A stretch of 64,000 bases of DNA from Bacillota bacterium (GCA_023415235.1 JAEZLP010000037.1:1-64000), one strand, 5' to 3'. Positions 7,381 to 16,584 are shown, counted from the first letter of the stretch. The notes: generated by a model from the letters alone, not told the origin. Program-made: numbers and translations.

Positions 7381-9132
7381 ATGAACATTCTATTTATTGT
7401 TGGCATAGGTGCCGTGATACTAGTATTAGCCTACATCACCTATGGAAAATTTGTTGCAAGCAAAGTGTTTGAGCTTGACAACAAGAATCCGGTTCCTTCT
7501 GTGGAACAAGCGGATGGCGTGGACTTTGTGTCGGCGGATTCAAAATATCTGGCCGGGCAGCACTTCTCCGCCATTGCCGCTGCAGGTCCCGTTACCGGCC
7601 CAATCATCGCAGGAATCGCATTCGGATGGATTCCGACATTACTCTGGATTCTGATCGGATCCGTTCTCTGCGGCGGTGTGCACGATATGGGATCTTTGGT
7701 GGCTTCCATCCGCCACAAGGCGGCGAGTATCGCAGACACAATGAGAAACTATGTTTCCAAACGCGTCTGGATCCTGTTTAACATTTTCATCTTCTTTTCC
7801 CTTGTCATGGTAATCGTAGCTTTTACCGACATCACAACCTCTTCCTTTGTCAACACGATCGAATTAGCAGACGGCAAAACTGTAGGAGGCGGAGCTACGG
7901 CAACCTCTTCCATCTTATATTTGATCTTGCCGGTGATCATGGGCTTCCTGCTAAAGTTCACGAAGCTGAAGCTAAGCGTTGCGACGCCAATCTTTCTGAT
8001 TCTGGTTGGAGTCGCAATCTGGATCGGACAGTACATACCCTTCGATCTTTATGCGGTACTGGGTCTTGACGCTCCACAGGACGCGCAGAGGATTTGGAAC
8101 TTCATTATCATTGCATATTGCTTCATAGCTGGTATCGTTCCCGTCTGGGCACTGCTTCAGCCCCGCGGACATCTGGGTGGTTACTTCCTGTATGCAACTC
8201 TGGTCATCGCTTTTATCGGAATCATCTTTGGAGGCTTCGAAGTACAATATCCTGGATTTACACATCAGTTCGGCGACAGTGATTTCTGGAAACCGATGTT
8301 TCCAATGCTCTTTATCACGGTTGCCTGCGGCGCCTGCTCCGGATTCCACAGCCTGGTAAGCTCCGGAACCACATCAAAGCAGTTGGCGAAGGAAACCGAT
8401 GCAAAACCCATCGGATACGGCATGATGCTTGCGGAGGCAGTCGTTGCGATGATCGCATTATCGACGGTCATGATGCTGCCGTCCGGAGATGAACTTCTGG
8501 GCAAATCGCCAAACTTTATTTATGCGAACGGACTGGGCTCCTTCATGAGCCTCATCGGCATCAGCAAAGCCTTTGGTATCTCTTTTGGTTTAATGGCATT
8601 CACTACATTTGTCTACGACACCCTGGATGTCTGCACCAGACTGGGCCGCTTTATTTTCCAGGAAGTCACAGGTATGAAAGGATTGTCCGGCCGTATCGTC
8701 GGCACTCTCTGTATCGGCGGCATTCCGCTGATCCTTATGTCGATCAAACTTACGGATCCGACCGGCGCGCCTGTTGCGATCTGGAGTCTCTTCTGGAAAA
8801 CCTTCGGAGCTTCCAACCAATTGCTGGCTGCTCTTGCACTCGTCGGGATCACCGTATGGCTGCAGAGAACTGCAAAACGTCCAAAGGTCTGGTTGGTTAC
8901 CTTCCTCCCGTCCCTGTTCATGTTCATCATGAGTATCTGGGCTTTGTATAACACCTTTGCGTCTTATACAGTGGTAGAAGGAGCCTTTGTAATGCCGGTG
9001 GGCACCAATGTCGTAGTACCGACTTTATCTTTAATCTATATTGTTCTTGCCATCTGGGTCGCGGTCGAATGCGCTCCGGCTATTATTAAAAACGCCAATC
9101 GGCCTAAGCTGGCAGATTCCGCTGCAAATTAG
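7381..9132 (+). CDS. cstA: CstA-family carbon starvation protein (pyruvate/peptide transporter)
   Basis: A 583-residue polytopic membrane protein with the CstA signature regions: YLAGQHFSAIAAAGPVTGPI early on, GGVHDMGSLVASIRHK, the GFHSLVSSGTTSKQL segment, and FWKTFGASNQLLAALALV. Members import pyruvate or peptides, often when carbon is scarce. It is shorter than the enterobacterial form and matches the compact Gram-positive version. The ATG at 7381 is chosen because AAGGAGGT lies 6 nt upstream; the frame is open further upstream but without a ribosome site. Single gene between its own promoter and a strong terminator. Confidence 0.92.
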   Translation: MNILFIVGIGAVILVLAYITYGKFVASKVFELDNKNPVPSVEQADGVDFVSADSKYLAGQHFSAIAAAGPVTGPIIAGIAFGWIPTLLWILIGSVLCGGVHDMGSLVASIRHKAASIADTMRNYVSKRVWILFNIFIFFSLVMVIVAFTDITTSSFVNTIELADGKTVGGGATATSSILYLILPVIMGFLLKFTKLKLSVATPIFLILVGVAIWIGQYIPFDLYAVLGLDAPQDAQRIWNFIIIAYCFIAGIVPVWALLQPRGHLGGYFLYATLVIAFIGIIFGGFEVQYPGFTHQFGDSDFWKPMFPMLFITVACGACSGFHSLVSSGTTSKQLAKETDAKPIGYGMMLAEAVVAMIALSTVMMLPSGDELLGKSPNFIYANGLGSFMSLIGISKAFGISFGLMAFTTFVYDTLDVCTRLGRFIFQEVTGMKGLSGRIVGTLCIGGIPLILMSIKLTDPTGAPVAIWSLFWKTFGASNQLLAALALVGITVWLQRTAKRPKVWLVTFLPSLFMFIMSIWALYNTFASYTVVEGAFVMPVGTNVVVPTLSLIYIVLAIWVAVECAPAIIKNANRPKLADSAAN

Positions 9133-9175
9133 AGAAATATTCAATAATTGCATTTTGATCTTTATGTGTAAACTA

Positions 9176-9208
9176 AGAGGCCGGGACACGATAGTCCCGG
9201 CCTCTTTT
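9176..9208. terminator. Intrinsic terminator after cstA
   Basis: AGAGGCCGGGAC / GTCCCGGCCTCT, perfect 12-bp stem with a 6-nt loop, then TTTT. It also lies just past the end of the convergent SLH gene and may serve both. Confidence 0.9.
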
Positions 9209-9241
9209 CGCCTTTTCAAGCAGCGGCAGCCTCCTTGAAAA

Positions 9242-11680
9242 TCAGTTATTTTGCAGTTTTAGTATTCTGAGCACGATGGCCGCCGTCTCGGCCCTGGTGA
9301 TCTCATCGCCCGGCTCGATCTGTCCGTTGCTTCCTTTAATTAACCCCTTCTTCACAAAAACGGCGGCGGTTTCTTCCGCCCATTTGCTGATCTGATCCCG
9401 ATCCTTGAAGGATTTGAGCGCATCCGATACCTCCTGCTCGGTAAGGTTGACATTGTGGCCGCTGAGCTTCAATGCCCTTGCCATCATTGCCATGGCCTCT
9501 TCCCTGGAAATATTGCGGCCGGGTTTGATAAGGTTCTGGCCGTAGCCTTTTATGATTCCGTTTTCAAAAGCTGCGGAGATGCTTTCGTAGTACCAGTCAG
9601 TCGCTTTCACATCGTGAAATTGCACCGGCTTCTCCGAAGCGCTGAGGTTCAATGCTCTGGTTATGATCGCCGCAAATTCCGCCCGGGAAATATTCTGGTC
9701 AGGCGCAAAGCGGTTTCCTCCTACTCCGTTGATCAGCCCTCTACCTGCCAGTTCATTGATATCGGAACGTGCCCAATGCTTGTCGATGTCGGAAAATCGA
9801 TCTGTCTGAGCGGCAGTGGTTCCAGTACCCTTGAGGATGGTATTGGAAGCCAGCGTATAGTATTGTTTGCCGTGAACGATGATTCTTTGGATTGAATCGC
9901 TTGTCAGGCTCTTTCCTTTAATCCAGCTGATCCCGTCAACAGAATAGAGGATGGTTCCTTTCACGCCCGCAGCGATAAAGCGGGTTCCGTCCCAGACAAT
10001 GTGGTTCAAGTCGTTGGAGGTGCCGGAGTCCGCTTGAGTCCAGCCGGACAATCCGTCTGCCGAAGCCAGTATGGTTCCCCTGTCTCCCACCGCTACAAAA
10101 CGGCCCTTTGCCCATACCACGGAATTCAGCGCCTGGGTGTTTTCGCTTTTAGTCGTTTCCCAGCTTCTTAAATCTTCACTTGTTCCGATTACTCTGACGG
10201 GCTCCGAATGATTGCCTTCTCCGCCGTATACAATACCGCGTCCCCCCACGGACACGTAAGTTTTCCCATCATAGGCGATGCTCATGGCACTCAGGCTTGC
10301 GGAAGTCGCATCTGTTTTCTCCCAGTGCGCGCCATCTGTTGAAAGATAGAGCTCATTTCCCGTATCAAGCAGATAATGGGCTCCCGCATTGATCACTTTT
10401 GCGTAATCAAGTCCGTCGAAGGCATAGTCAGTCCAGTTGGAACCGTCTTTTGAGACGTACAGCTTGGACGGATCTCCGGCAATCACTGCGATCAAGCCGC
10501 GATTCAGATAAAACAGCTTGCGGATCGGCTGATCCATCGTAAGTTTGACGGCCGATTTGGTCCATTCGCTGCCATCTTTTGAGACAGCCATGCTGCCAAG
10601 GCTGTTGTATGCCACAAACTGGCCGCCGTCCCAGGCGATGCTGTCGTATGCGGATTCCAATCCCGAACTTTCGCGGATCCAATTGAGGCCGCCCGCGGAA
10701 TAAAAGATTTCTCCCCGGTAATTCAGCCCAATCAGTTTTAATCCGCACGAAATGATGGATTTCAACTCATGGTCAGCCCTCCATTTCAGCTGCTTGGTCT
10801 GCCAGTTTACGCCGTCATCGGAAAGATAGAGGGGTTGCGTGATGGTTCCGTTGCTGTCCGAAACAGAATACCCAATTCCGATGAAGCCGCCGCCATGAGC
10901 GGTGACACTTTTCATGTCAGGCGCGTTTTCTATCACCGTCCAATTCTCGCCATTCTCGGATGTCAGCATGATAGAGCCTCCCTGATGAGGAAGCTTCCCG
11001 GTCATGATAAAGGCGGTTCCGTTATAGGCAACGTTGCCATAGCCGTAATTCTCACCGGAGGGCGTTACCTTCTTCCAGTTTGTCCCGTTATCGTTGGATA
11101 TCCATATATTGTTGAAGGTATCCGATGTCGTTAATATCAGTCTGCCGCCGCCGCTGGCCATCTCTGCAAAGGAATACTCCTGATCCAGCGCAACCTTTGT
11201 CCAGGTGATTTTGTTCTTTGAAACCAGCAGGGTTCCGCGGTCTCCGGCCGCAACGAATACAGAGCCGTTCCATACGACGTCCTTGAGATTCTTGTCGGTT
11301 CCGGAGTCGACTTCCTTCCAGTTTCTGCCGTCTTCCGAGATCAGGATTCTCCCCTGATTGCCCACTGCGACAAAGCTTCCGCCGCCCCAGGCAACACTCT
11401 GAAGGGAAAGGCTTCCATGACTCGCAAGCATCCATTTTTCTCCGTCCTCCGAAAGCTTAATCACTCCGTCGTCTCCCACCGCCACATACGTATTGTTTCC
11501 ATACGCAGTGGCTAGAAGTGGATGCCTGTCCAAGGTTTTCTGCCAATCCAGAGAGTCAACTGCGTCTTCTCCAGCAGCCTCGGCTGCATAAGCGGTTGAA
11601 GTCGGCAAAAGACCTGCAAAAAGTACCAGAGCGACAAGCAAACATATATAGCGATACCCCTTTGTATTATAATTTTCCAT
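9242..11680 (-). CDS. Secreted S-layer homology (SLH) protein with beta-propeller-like repeats
   Basis: An 812-residue exported protein. A Sec signal peptide covers about residues 1-33 (YICLLVALVLFAGLLPTSTAYAAE). The bulk is a series of about 40-45-residue repeats built on the pattern VAWGGGSFVAVGNQGRILIS.DG..W, resembling BNR/sialidase or photosystem-assembly-type beta-propeller blades. Residues from about 635 carry three SLH domains (FSDIDKHWA, FHDVKATDWY and FKDRDQISKWA, each followed by an ISRAEF/ISREEA/ITRAET helix) that anchor proteins to secondary wall polymers. The ATG at 11680 has AGGAGGA 10 nt upstream; a TTG one codon earlier is possible. Probably a cell-surface binding protein; ligand unknown. 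Confidence 0.88.
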   Translation of the reverse strand: MENYNTKGYRYICLLVALVLFAGLLPTSTAYAAEAAGEDAVDSLDWQKTLDRHPLLATAYGNNTYVAVGDDGVIKLSEDGEKWMLASHGSLSLQSVAWGGGSFVAVGNQGRILISEDGRNWKEVDSGTDKNLKDVVWNGSVFVAAGDRGTLLVSKNKITWTKVALDQEYSFAEMASGGGRLILTTSDTFNNIWISNDNGTNWKKVTPSGENYGYGNVAYNGTAFIMTGKLPHQGGSIMLTSENGENWTVIENAPDMKSVTAHGGGFIGIGYSVSDSNGTITQPLYLSDDGVNWQTKQLKWRADHELKSIISCGLKLIGLNYRGEIFYSAGGLNWIRESSGLESAYDSIAWDGGQFVAYNSLGSMAVSKDGSEWTKSAVKLTMDQPIRKLFYLNRGLIAVIAGDPSKLYVSKDGSNWTDYAFDGLDYAKVINAGAHYLLDTGNELYLSTDGAHWEKTDATSASLSAMSIAYDGKTYVSVGGRGIVYGGEGNHSEPVRVIGTSEDLRSWETTKSENTQALNSVVWAKGRFVAVGDRGTILASADGLSGWTQADSGTSNDLNHIVWDGTRFIAAGVKGTILYSVDGISWIKGKSLTSDSIQRIIVHGKQYYTLASNTILKGTGTTAAQTDRFSDIDKHWARSDINELAGRGLINGVGGNRFAPDQNISRAEFAAIITRALNLSASEKPVQFHDVKATDWYYESISAAFENGIIKGYGQNLIKPGRNISREEAMAMMARALKLSGHNVNLTEQEVSDALKSFKDRDQISKWAEETAAVFVKKGLIKGSNGQIEPGDEITRAETAAIVLRILKLQNN

Positions 11681-11876
11681 CAAAGTATGGTCCTCCTTTT
11701 CCTACTTTCTCTATATAATTATATCGAAAAGAAAAGTCCTCATATAGCTGTAATGATTGCCAATTCCAAATGTCAAAAACCCCCGGTATAAAAGCTTTTT
11801 TCGTGGAGAACCTATTATTATAAATATGAATTTGGTAGGCAGACAACAATTGTTTCATTGAAATGGAGGGGTGAAG

Positions 11877-12056
11877 ATGGCAGTCCGAGAAGGTACGATC
11901 CCGACTGCATTAGGGACAATGGCCACCGGCATTGGTGCAGCGATGGCAACGAAACATGTTGCTCCAAGACTTGCCGCCGGAGTCGTGGGCTTTGGTGCGG
12001 CGCATATCCTGCTTGGTGCAATCGATATGGTTCAGCATAGGAGCCGCTGGAAATAA
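11877..12056 (+). CDS. Small hydrophobic glycine/alanine-rich protein, unknown
   Basis: 59 residues: MAVREGTIPTALGTMATGIG, then an alanine-rich hydrophobic stretch and a second glycine-rich one (AGVVGFGAAHILLGAIDMV), ending RSRWK. It could form two short membrane helices with small-residue packing faces. GGAGGG lies 6 nt before the ATG, and a strong terminator follows, so it looks like a real single-gene unit. I do not recognise a function; the opposite-strand reading frames here are shadows. Confidence 0.6.
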   Translation: MAVREGTIPTALGTMATGIGAAMATKHVAPRLAAGVVGFGAAHILLGAIDMVQHRSRWK

Positions 12057-12093
12057 ATCCATGCTTACTTGCTAAAAAGTACGTATTGATAGC

Positions 12094-12130
12094 GGGTTAA
12101 GAGCTACTTATCGCTCTTAACCCTTTCTTT
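12094..12130 (+). terminator. Intrinsic terminator after the 59-residue protein gene
   Basis: GGGTTAAGAGC / GCTCTTAACCC, perfect 11-bp stem, 8-nt loop, then TTTCTTT. Confidence 0.88.
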
Positions 12131-12160
12131 GACACAGAGATACACTTGAAGTCCGTAAGT

Positions 12161-13219
12161 TTAACCCTCACCCAGAAGAACAAACCCATCCGTCATAATA
12201 TCCAAAACCTTACTGAACATCACGGGCAATTCGTCCGTCCTGTCTTTTTCCCCGATTAGATAGGCCACGACAATATCTGTAATCTCAGAGATCATTTCTG
12301 CCCCTTGTTTAAAAATACCGGATGCCTCAAGCCATATCACATTGCCAAATTCTTTTCCTATCTCATCGAGAACACGGCCCATCTTATCAAAGCCGCCGTA
12401 AAAGCTCACTGTGTCCGGTTCCTTGATACCACGCAGCGCATTAGGAATGGTCGGCACCGTACCGAAAAATATCACCATGTTCTCAAGTATCTTATCATAA
12501 TCCGCTTTTATCATCTCGTTCTTCAGTTGGGGCAGATCCTGGATCAATTTCTCAAAGCCTCTTCTCCCGACAAAGCTCACCGGTGGATTCAAAAATATTT
12601 CGCTCTTTTTCACCAGCGCTTCCTTTGCAATTTCATATTTATTTCTAGGGGAATTCATTCTGACTGTACAGAGCGTGTATGGCTTTGATAGGCCTGGATA
12701 GCTGCAATTCCAGGCGTGGCGCAGTTCATCGTAAGAAAGTGTTTGCACCTCTTCGCGTCCGCAGTCATGCAGATAAATATTCTGTGCATCATCGTCGTAA
12801 CCGACCATCAAAACATAGTGAAAGGGAATATGCTCTCCATGGTACAGTTTTGAAAAGTACGGCAGATAGTACATATCCAGAGCGCCCAGAACGGTTGGAT
12901 ACCCGCCATTGATTTCCGCCTTGGCCTTTTTGATTGCCTGTTCAAATGACTTATATACATGGTGTTTGTATTCGAATTTTACAATGGGAGCTAGAAATTC
13001 ATACATCTGCCTCGTTCGACCGTCCCCAAGTGCAATCATCCTTTTCAAGTCTGCTTTGGGCGTTTTCAGGTAGCAGACAGATCCAAACGCAGAGAGAACG
13101 AAAAAGAATCCCGGCGGAAGGTTTTCTCCGATTTCCCGGATATACAAATCCTCTATGCCGTTCCACATACATTCGTAGTCGTCTGCATGGTGCTTTAACG
13201 TAATCAGTTTCTTTTGCAT
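12161..13219 (-). CDS. BtrH N-terminal domain-like protein (papain/C39-like fold)
   Basis: A 352-residue cytoplasmic protein. The first half resembles the BtrH N-terminal/C39-like domain: an early HHADDYECMWNGIEDLYIRE segment (the usual DC..N aligns with YECMWNG), later IPFHYVLMVGYDDDAQNIYLHD, which carries the conserved HYVLVxGYD histidine block, and then YDELRHAWN. BtrH is an acyl-transfer enzyme in butirosin synthesis; many homologues are of unknown role. The second half, helical, is a variable DUF4872-like region. ATG at 13219 follows ACAGGAGG; the six-residue-longer form is unlikely. It lies next to a broken regulator, so its original control may be lost. Confidence 0.7.
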   Translation of the reverse strand: MQKKLITLKHHADDYECMWNGIEDLYIREIGENLPPGFFFVLSAFGSVCYLKTPKADLKRMIALGDGRTRQMYEFLAPIVKFEYKHHVYKSFEQAIKKAKAEINGGYPTVLGALDMYYLPYFSKLYHGEHIPFHYVLMVGYDDDAQNIYLHDCGREEVQTLSYDELRHAWNCSYPGLSKPYTLCTVRMNSPRNKYEIAKEALVKKSEIFLNPPVSFVGRRGFEKLIQDLPQLKNEMIKADYDKILENMVIFFGTVPTIPNALRGIKEPDTVSFYGGFDKMGRVLDEIGKEFGNVIWLEASGIFKQGAEMISEITDIVVAYLIGEKDRTDELPVMFSKVLDIMTDGFVLLGEG

Positions 13220-13287
13220 AAAAAAACCTCCTGTCATGATATCTCACAACAGGAGCATAAACCCTCGCATCGTGCAAGTGTCAAGAA

Positions 13288-13678
13288 CTATTTTTGTATT
13301 GGGTAGCAGATTTCTGTGACAAAGTTATCCGGGTTTTGTTCGTTTCCCGGCGACAGGTAATAAACATTGAGCGCTTTTCCCGATATCCTGTAACCATTTT
13401 GCTCGATCCATCGATATAGGTGCCGATTGACATCTCGAATCCGGTTGTATTTCCCCTGAAAAGTATTGCGCATCCCCAAGTCTGACTCCATTTGCCCTGC
13501 ATAGCATGTCAAGTCGTTCCCAAAGCAGCCCCTCTTCGTTGAAGTCCCGTATCACGTCTCGAAAGCTGACAACCTTGCGAGCGGGAAGTCTCTTAACGCT
13601 GACGGACAATGCGTATCCGTTCTGAAGCTCAAGATCCTCAAGCGCTTGCCGCATCCGGGCGATCTGCCTTTCCATCAC
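13288..13678 (-). pseudogene. MerR-type regulator remnant: GyrI-like effector domain, frameshifted and deleted
   Basis: Two minus-strand reading frames join across about 13500. The first (from 13678) encodes a linker coiled coil plus the first GyrI strands (MERQIARMRQALEDLELQNG, LSVSVKRLPARKVVSFRDVI). The second frame (to 13288) gives the end of the same domain (GKYNRIRDVNRHLYRWIEQN, then GYRISGKALNVYY and FVTEICYPIQK). The middle of the effector domain is missing, the frame shifts, and the N-terminal MerR DNA-binding domain is absent because the nuclease gene ends immediately upstream. A residual effector-binding fragment could still be made, but not a working regulator. Confidence 0.65.
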
Positions 13679-13701
13679 TGACAGGCTTTCTTCTTTTTCT
13701 C

Positions 13702-14505
13702 CTATTCTCCTACCTTACCGTCGCCGTCACGATCATCCATGTATTGATATAACCAATGATCCTTCGTAATCGGCATCTTGAATCCGGAAGCCTTCGCTTC
13801 CGCTATGGAAACTTGCCCGTCACCGTTTTTGTCAATGGAAGAAATATCGCGGCTCCCTGCCGCAGGTGTGTTTTCCGGATTTACATTATCGAAATCCTCC
13901 GTTATCACATTTCCGTTTATGGTATACGTATAGTGATAATGGCTTGGAATCTGGGTCTGCGTGTCCGGATAAGTGATGATTGCCTCAAAATCCGTACATC
14001 CGCCGGCATCACGAATCACTTTTTCCATATATGCCTGGTCTCCATGACGGTTCAATGTGCTGTTTTGCGGCGTAATGTTGTAAGCGTTGGACACCCCGCC
14101 CAAGGAATCAGCAATCACATGTCCTTGATCCATATCGGGCCGCTCTGTACCTGGTACATTTGCCTCGTCGCTGTAATAACGCCCTTCCGTAGTTACTGGC
14201 TCAGTGGCATCATTTTGGAGAATAATACGAGCTGCAACAACTCGAACCAATTGGCCATACTGATTGGTAAAAGCCCAGTATTCTCTATCACCAAAACCAA
14301 TATCGACAACAACGTTTGGTTCACGATGCCCGCTTAGGTCTCCCCCGTCCACCTCAAGCTTTTGGTATCCTTCAAAAGACAAATTTGAGGTTCCTATGGT
14401 ATTTTCAGATTGCTGAGGGAAGACCTGCTCAGCAGCCTCTGGTTGAGGCGTACATCCGGCCAAGGATACACATAGCAACAATAGAATTAGCCAAATTCGC
14501 TTCAT
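13702..14505 (-). CDS. Secreted nuclease lipoprotein with Excalibur/EF-hand C terminus
   Basis: A 267-residue exported lipoprotein: signal peptide with lipobox LAGC near residues 17-20. The middle carries a DNA/RNA non-specific endonuclease core: DQGHVIADSLGG (the DRGH-type catalytic histidine with R replaced by Q, as in NucA/DNA-entry types), then NITPQNSTLNRHGDQAYME with the metal-binding asparagine. The C-terminal 45 residues have two calcium-loop motifs (DKNGDGQVSIAEA and DDRDGDGKVGE), as in Excalibur-type nucleases. Probably degrades extracellular nucleic acid, Ca2+-dependent. The ATG at 14505 has AAAGGA 9 nt upstream; the more upstream in-frame start lacks one. Confidence 0.85.
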   Translation of the reverse strand: MKRIWLILLLLCVSLAGCTPQPEAAEQVFPQQSENTIGTSNLSFEGYQKLEVDGGDLSGHREPNVVVDIGFGDREYWAFTNQYGQLVRVVAARIILQNDATEPVTTEGRYYSDEANVPGTERPDMDQGHVIADSLGGVSNAYNITPQNSTLNRHGDQAYMEKVIRDAGGCTDFEAIITYPDTQTQIPSHYHYTYTINGNVITEDFDNVNPENTPAAGSRDISSIDKNGDGQVSIAEAKASGFKMPITKDHWLYQYMDDRDGDGKVGE

Positions 14506-14662
14506 TTTTTTCTGTCCTTTCATTCTAGCTAGAAGCATCCCGCAATTTAATAACCGTTACTACGAAATCCTGGTCTTAAATTTAACTAACAAGCAGATGT
14601 TCTCGCCTTTCTTCTTTCTAAAACCTTATTATACCTTTATTATCTCACAAAGCAACCCTTTC

Positions 14663-15271
14663 CTATAAGCGCTCCTGGAACAGCTTCTTTGCCTTTTTAT
14701 CTAATATACCGCCGCTTAGCGCTTTCATAATGAAATAATCGATTTCATTGCTTTGATGTTCTTTTCGTATTTCTAACAGTACATTCAAGATATCTGTCAA
14801 GATGGGCTTGCGCATTGTTTCTTGAATTGCCATGAGGTCCATGGATATGAGTTTATTTATGATAAGTTCCTTCAACTCGGGCTTGAACAGTATGATTTTG
14901 GCGATTGATTGCACACACTGACGAATGGTAATTTGTTTTTCATCATGAAGATGCTCTAGATATTCCTCCATAGCCTCTTCAAGCTTTTCTTCTTTGTCCC
15001 ATCTTGCATTCTCTGCAATCATCATCAGACCAATACTTCTTTGATAAGAATTATCACTTTTCAGTTTTTCTCTGAAAATATCCCAGTAATAATAGACGTC
15101 ATCTGAGATTTCCGATCGCTTCTGAAGAAGCAGAAACGCCTGATATCTGATGTCGTTCTCTTTTAATGACAGCCATTCTACGAGCTGCTTGATATCTTCC
15201 TTCGTTAACGACTTCGCTGCCTCTGGGATCTTATTTCTTTCAATATTCATCATGCTGTCAATCGAGATCAT
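14663..15271 (-). CDS. HEAT-like repeat protein of unknown function
   Basis: A 202-residue, almost all-helical protein. Recurring helical pairs (VEWLSLKENDIRYQAFLLLQ; SYQRSIGLMMIAENARWD; ITIRQCVQSIAKIILFKPEL) resemble HEAT/armadillo repeats, suggesting a protein-binding scaffold. Similar clostridial proteins are sometimes labelled 'SufBD protein', but nothing here resembles the Fe-S assembly SufB/SufD beta-helix. ATG at 15271 follows AAAGGAGGGA at good spacing. It is the last of three genes on this strand, after a methyltransferase and an acetyltransferase. Confidence 0.65.
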   Translation of the reverse strand: MISIDSMMNIERNKIPEAAKSLTKEDIKQLVEWLSLKENDIRYQAFLLLQKRSEISDDVYYYWDIFREKLKSDNSYQRSIGLMMIAENARWDKEEKLEEAMEEYLEHLHDEKQITIRQCVQSIAKIILFKPELKELIINKLISMDLMAIQETMRKPILTDILNVLLEIRKEHQSNEIDYFIMKALSGGILDKKAKKLFQERL

Positions 15272-15323
15272 GGTATCCCTCCTTTGAATTTCCATTCAAA
15301 CAACATGCAATGAATTGAATGGT

Positions 15324-15941
15324 TCATTCTACAATGTATAAAAACCGGCTTGCACGATCGCTGTCATATAATTCTTTCCCTAATTTATTTTCTTTGATAA
15401 CCCTATAATTGATTCCCGCAAGATTAAGGCTCCTGGCCAGCCTAGTGTTGTTACAAGTCAGAATATCCTTATCAGTGTGCTCCCCATCAAAAATATATTG
15501 CGAATAGTATAAATATAAGCGGTTTTCTTTCTGATTGGTCAGTGTATGAAGCAATTTGTCCAAGTCATTGCAAAAATAAAGACTGTCAACCGATATTGTT
15601 ATATCAGAGTGTATGCCGTACGGTTCCAGTTCATCCATACTCCCATCAATATATTGAATTGATTTATTATAATTCTTAAATGCTTTCGCATCCAATTGGT
15701 CAATGCCTACACCACGGCATCCATATTTCCGTACCAGATAATCCAGAATGCAGCCGTTGCCGCAGCCCAAATCCAAAATGGAAGAATTTTTCCCAATAGA
15801 AATGTTATGAAACAGAAAATCCAGCTGAGATTTATCCATCATGCTGAAAAGGCACATTTCATATCCATATATTTCTGTGCAATAATTAAGATAGGCTTCA
15901 CTTAATGTGGCCCGGTATATGAGATCTTCAAATTCATTCAT
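15324..15941 (-). CDS. Class I SAM-dependent methyltransferase
   Basis: A 205-residue cytoplasmic protein with the SAM-binding motif I ILDLGCGNGCILDYLV, motif II acid (GVGIDQ) and a later DITISVDSLYFCND segment (motif IV region). The rest of the Rossmann fold is complete. The N terminus (YRATLSEAYLNYCTEIYG) resembles small-molecule methyltransferases. It starts 4 nt after the stop of the GNAT gene, so the pair is co-transcribed. Substrate unknown. Confidence 0.8.
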   Translation of the reverse strand: MNEFEDLIYRATLSEAYLNYCTEIYGYEMCLFSMMDKSQLDFLFHNISIGKNSSILDLGCGNGCILDYLVRKYGCRGVGIDQLDAKAFKNYNKSIQYIDGSMDELEPYGIHSDITISVDSLYFCNDLDKLLHTLTNQKENRLYLYYSQYIFDGEHTDKDILTCNNTRLARSLNLAGINYRVIKENKLGKELYDSDRASRFLYIVE

Positions 15942-15945
15942 AATT

Positions 15946-16452
15946 TCACTTCTCAATGTGATGGATAAACCTAAAATCAATTAATTCTTTTCCCGATATT
16001 TCACAGGTAATCCTGTCCTCTGACTCTAAAAACCCGTGCTTTTTATAGAATTTATGAGCCCGAGTATTATCTTCCAAAACCCAAAGGTAGATATTTTCAA
16101 ATCCTTGACAATGCATATCATTGATTGCACTTTCCAAAAGCTGCTTACCATAGCCTCTTCCAAAATACTCCGGCAAAACATAGATAGATACAATTTCTCC
16201 CCAATCAGGAAGAGAACTATCTCTCGACTTGCCATATGCGATGCATCCAATCGCCTTATCGCCTTCATATATTAGTTTTGATGTGATTGTATGATCGGAG
16301 ATCCACTTTTCAAAAGCCGGAACCCAAAAGTCATCTTTTAAGTTATCCAGATATTCTTGCGGAATAATGCCTTTATATGCAGTTTTCCAGCTTGATGCAT
16401 GGATGCGGCTAATATCTTTCACATCTTGTATACTTGCGGTTTTAATATCCAA
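15946..16452 (-). CDS. GNAT-family N-acetyltransferase
   Basis: A 168-residue acetyltransferase. Motif A is clear: IVSIYVLPEYFGRGYGKQLL (the R/Q-x-x-G-x-G/A acetyl-CoA loop is GRGYGK), followed by YLWVLEDNTRAHKFYKKHGF, the typical end of the fold. I prefer the TTG at 16452 as start (AGAGGAG 8 nt upstream, product MDIKTASIQDVKDI); a GTG at 16461 lies directly on that ribosome site. First gene of the short acetyltransferase-methyltransferase unit. Target unknown. Confidence 0.8.
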   Translation of the reverse strand: MDIKTASIQDVKDISRIHASSWKTAYKGIIPQEYLDNLKDDFWVPAFEKWISDHTITSKLIYEGDKAIGCIAYGKSRDSSLPDWGEIVSIYVLPEYFGRGYGKQLLESAINDMHCQGFENIYLWVLEDNTRAHKFYKKHGFLESEDRITCEISGKELIDFRFIHHIEK

Positions 16453-16508
16453 TGCAACCACTCCTCTTCAGTTAATTTATCCCGGTCCGCTTGTGTGCGT
16501 TTCAAAGT

Positions 16509-16544
16509 ATGATGGCAACAACTATTTATTGTTGTTGCCATCAT
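16509..16544. terminator. Perfect 14-bp stem-loop between nrdJ and the GNAT gene
   Basis: ATGATGGCAACAAC / GTTGTTGCCATCAT with loop TATTTATT. The stem is strong but neither side has a proper T-run (ATTTATTTAG on +, ACTTTGAAAC on -), so its role as terminator of nrdJ is likely but not certain. Confidence 0.5.
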
Positions 16545-16584
16545 ATTTATTTAGAAAAAAAACATTCTGCTCAACATAGATTCC

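Noticed and set aside
13281..13502. Separate 73-codon gene
   Set aside because: It is another frame over the MerR-type remnant; the family match is in the frames ending at 13288 and starting at 13678.
14663..15271. SufB/SufD Fe-S assembly protein
   Set aside because: The protein is all-helical with HEAT-like pairs and lacks the SufBD beta-helix; the label is probably a database carry-over.
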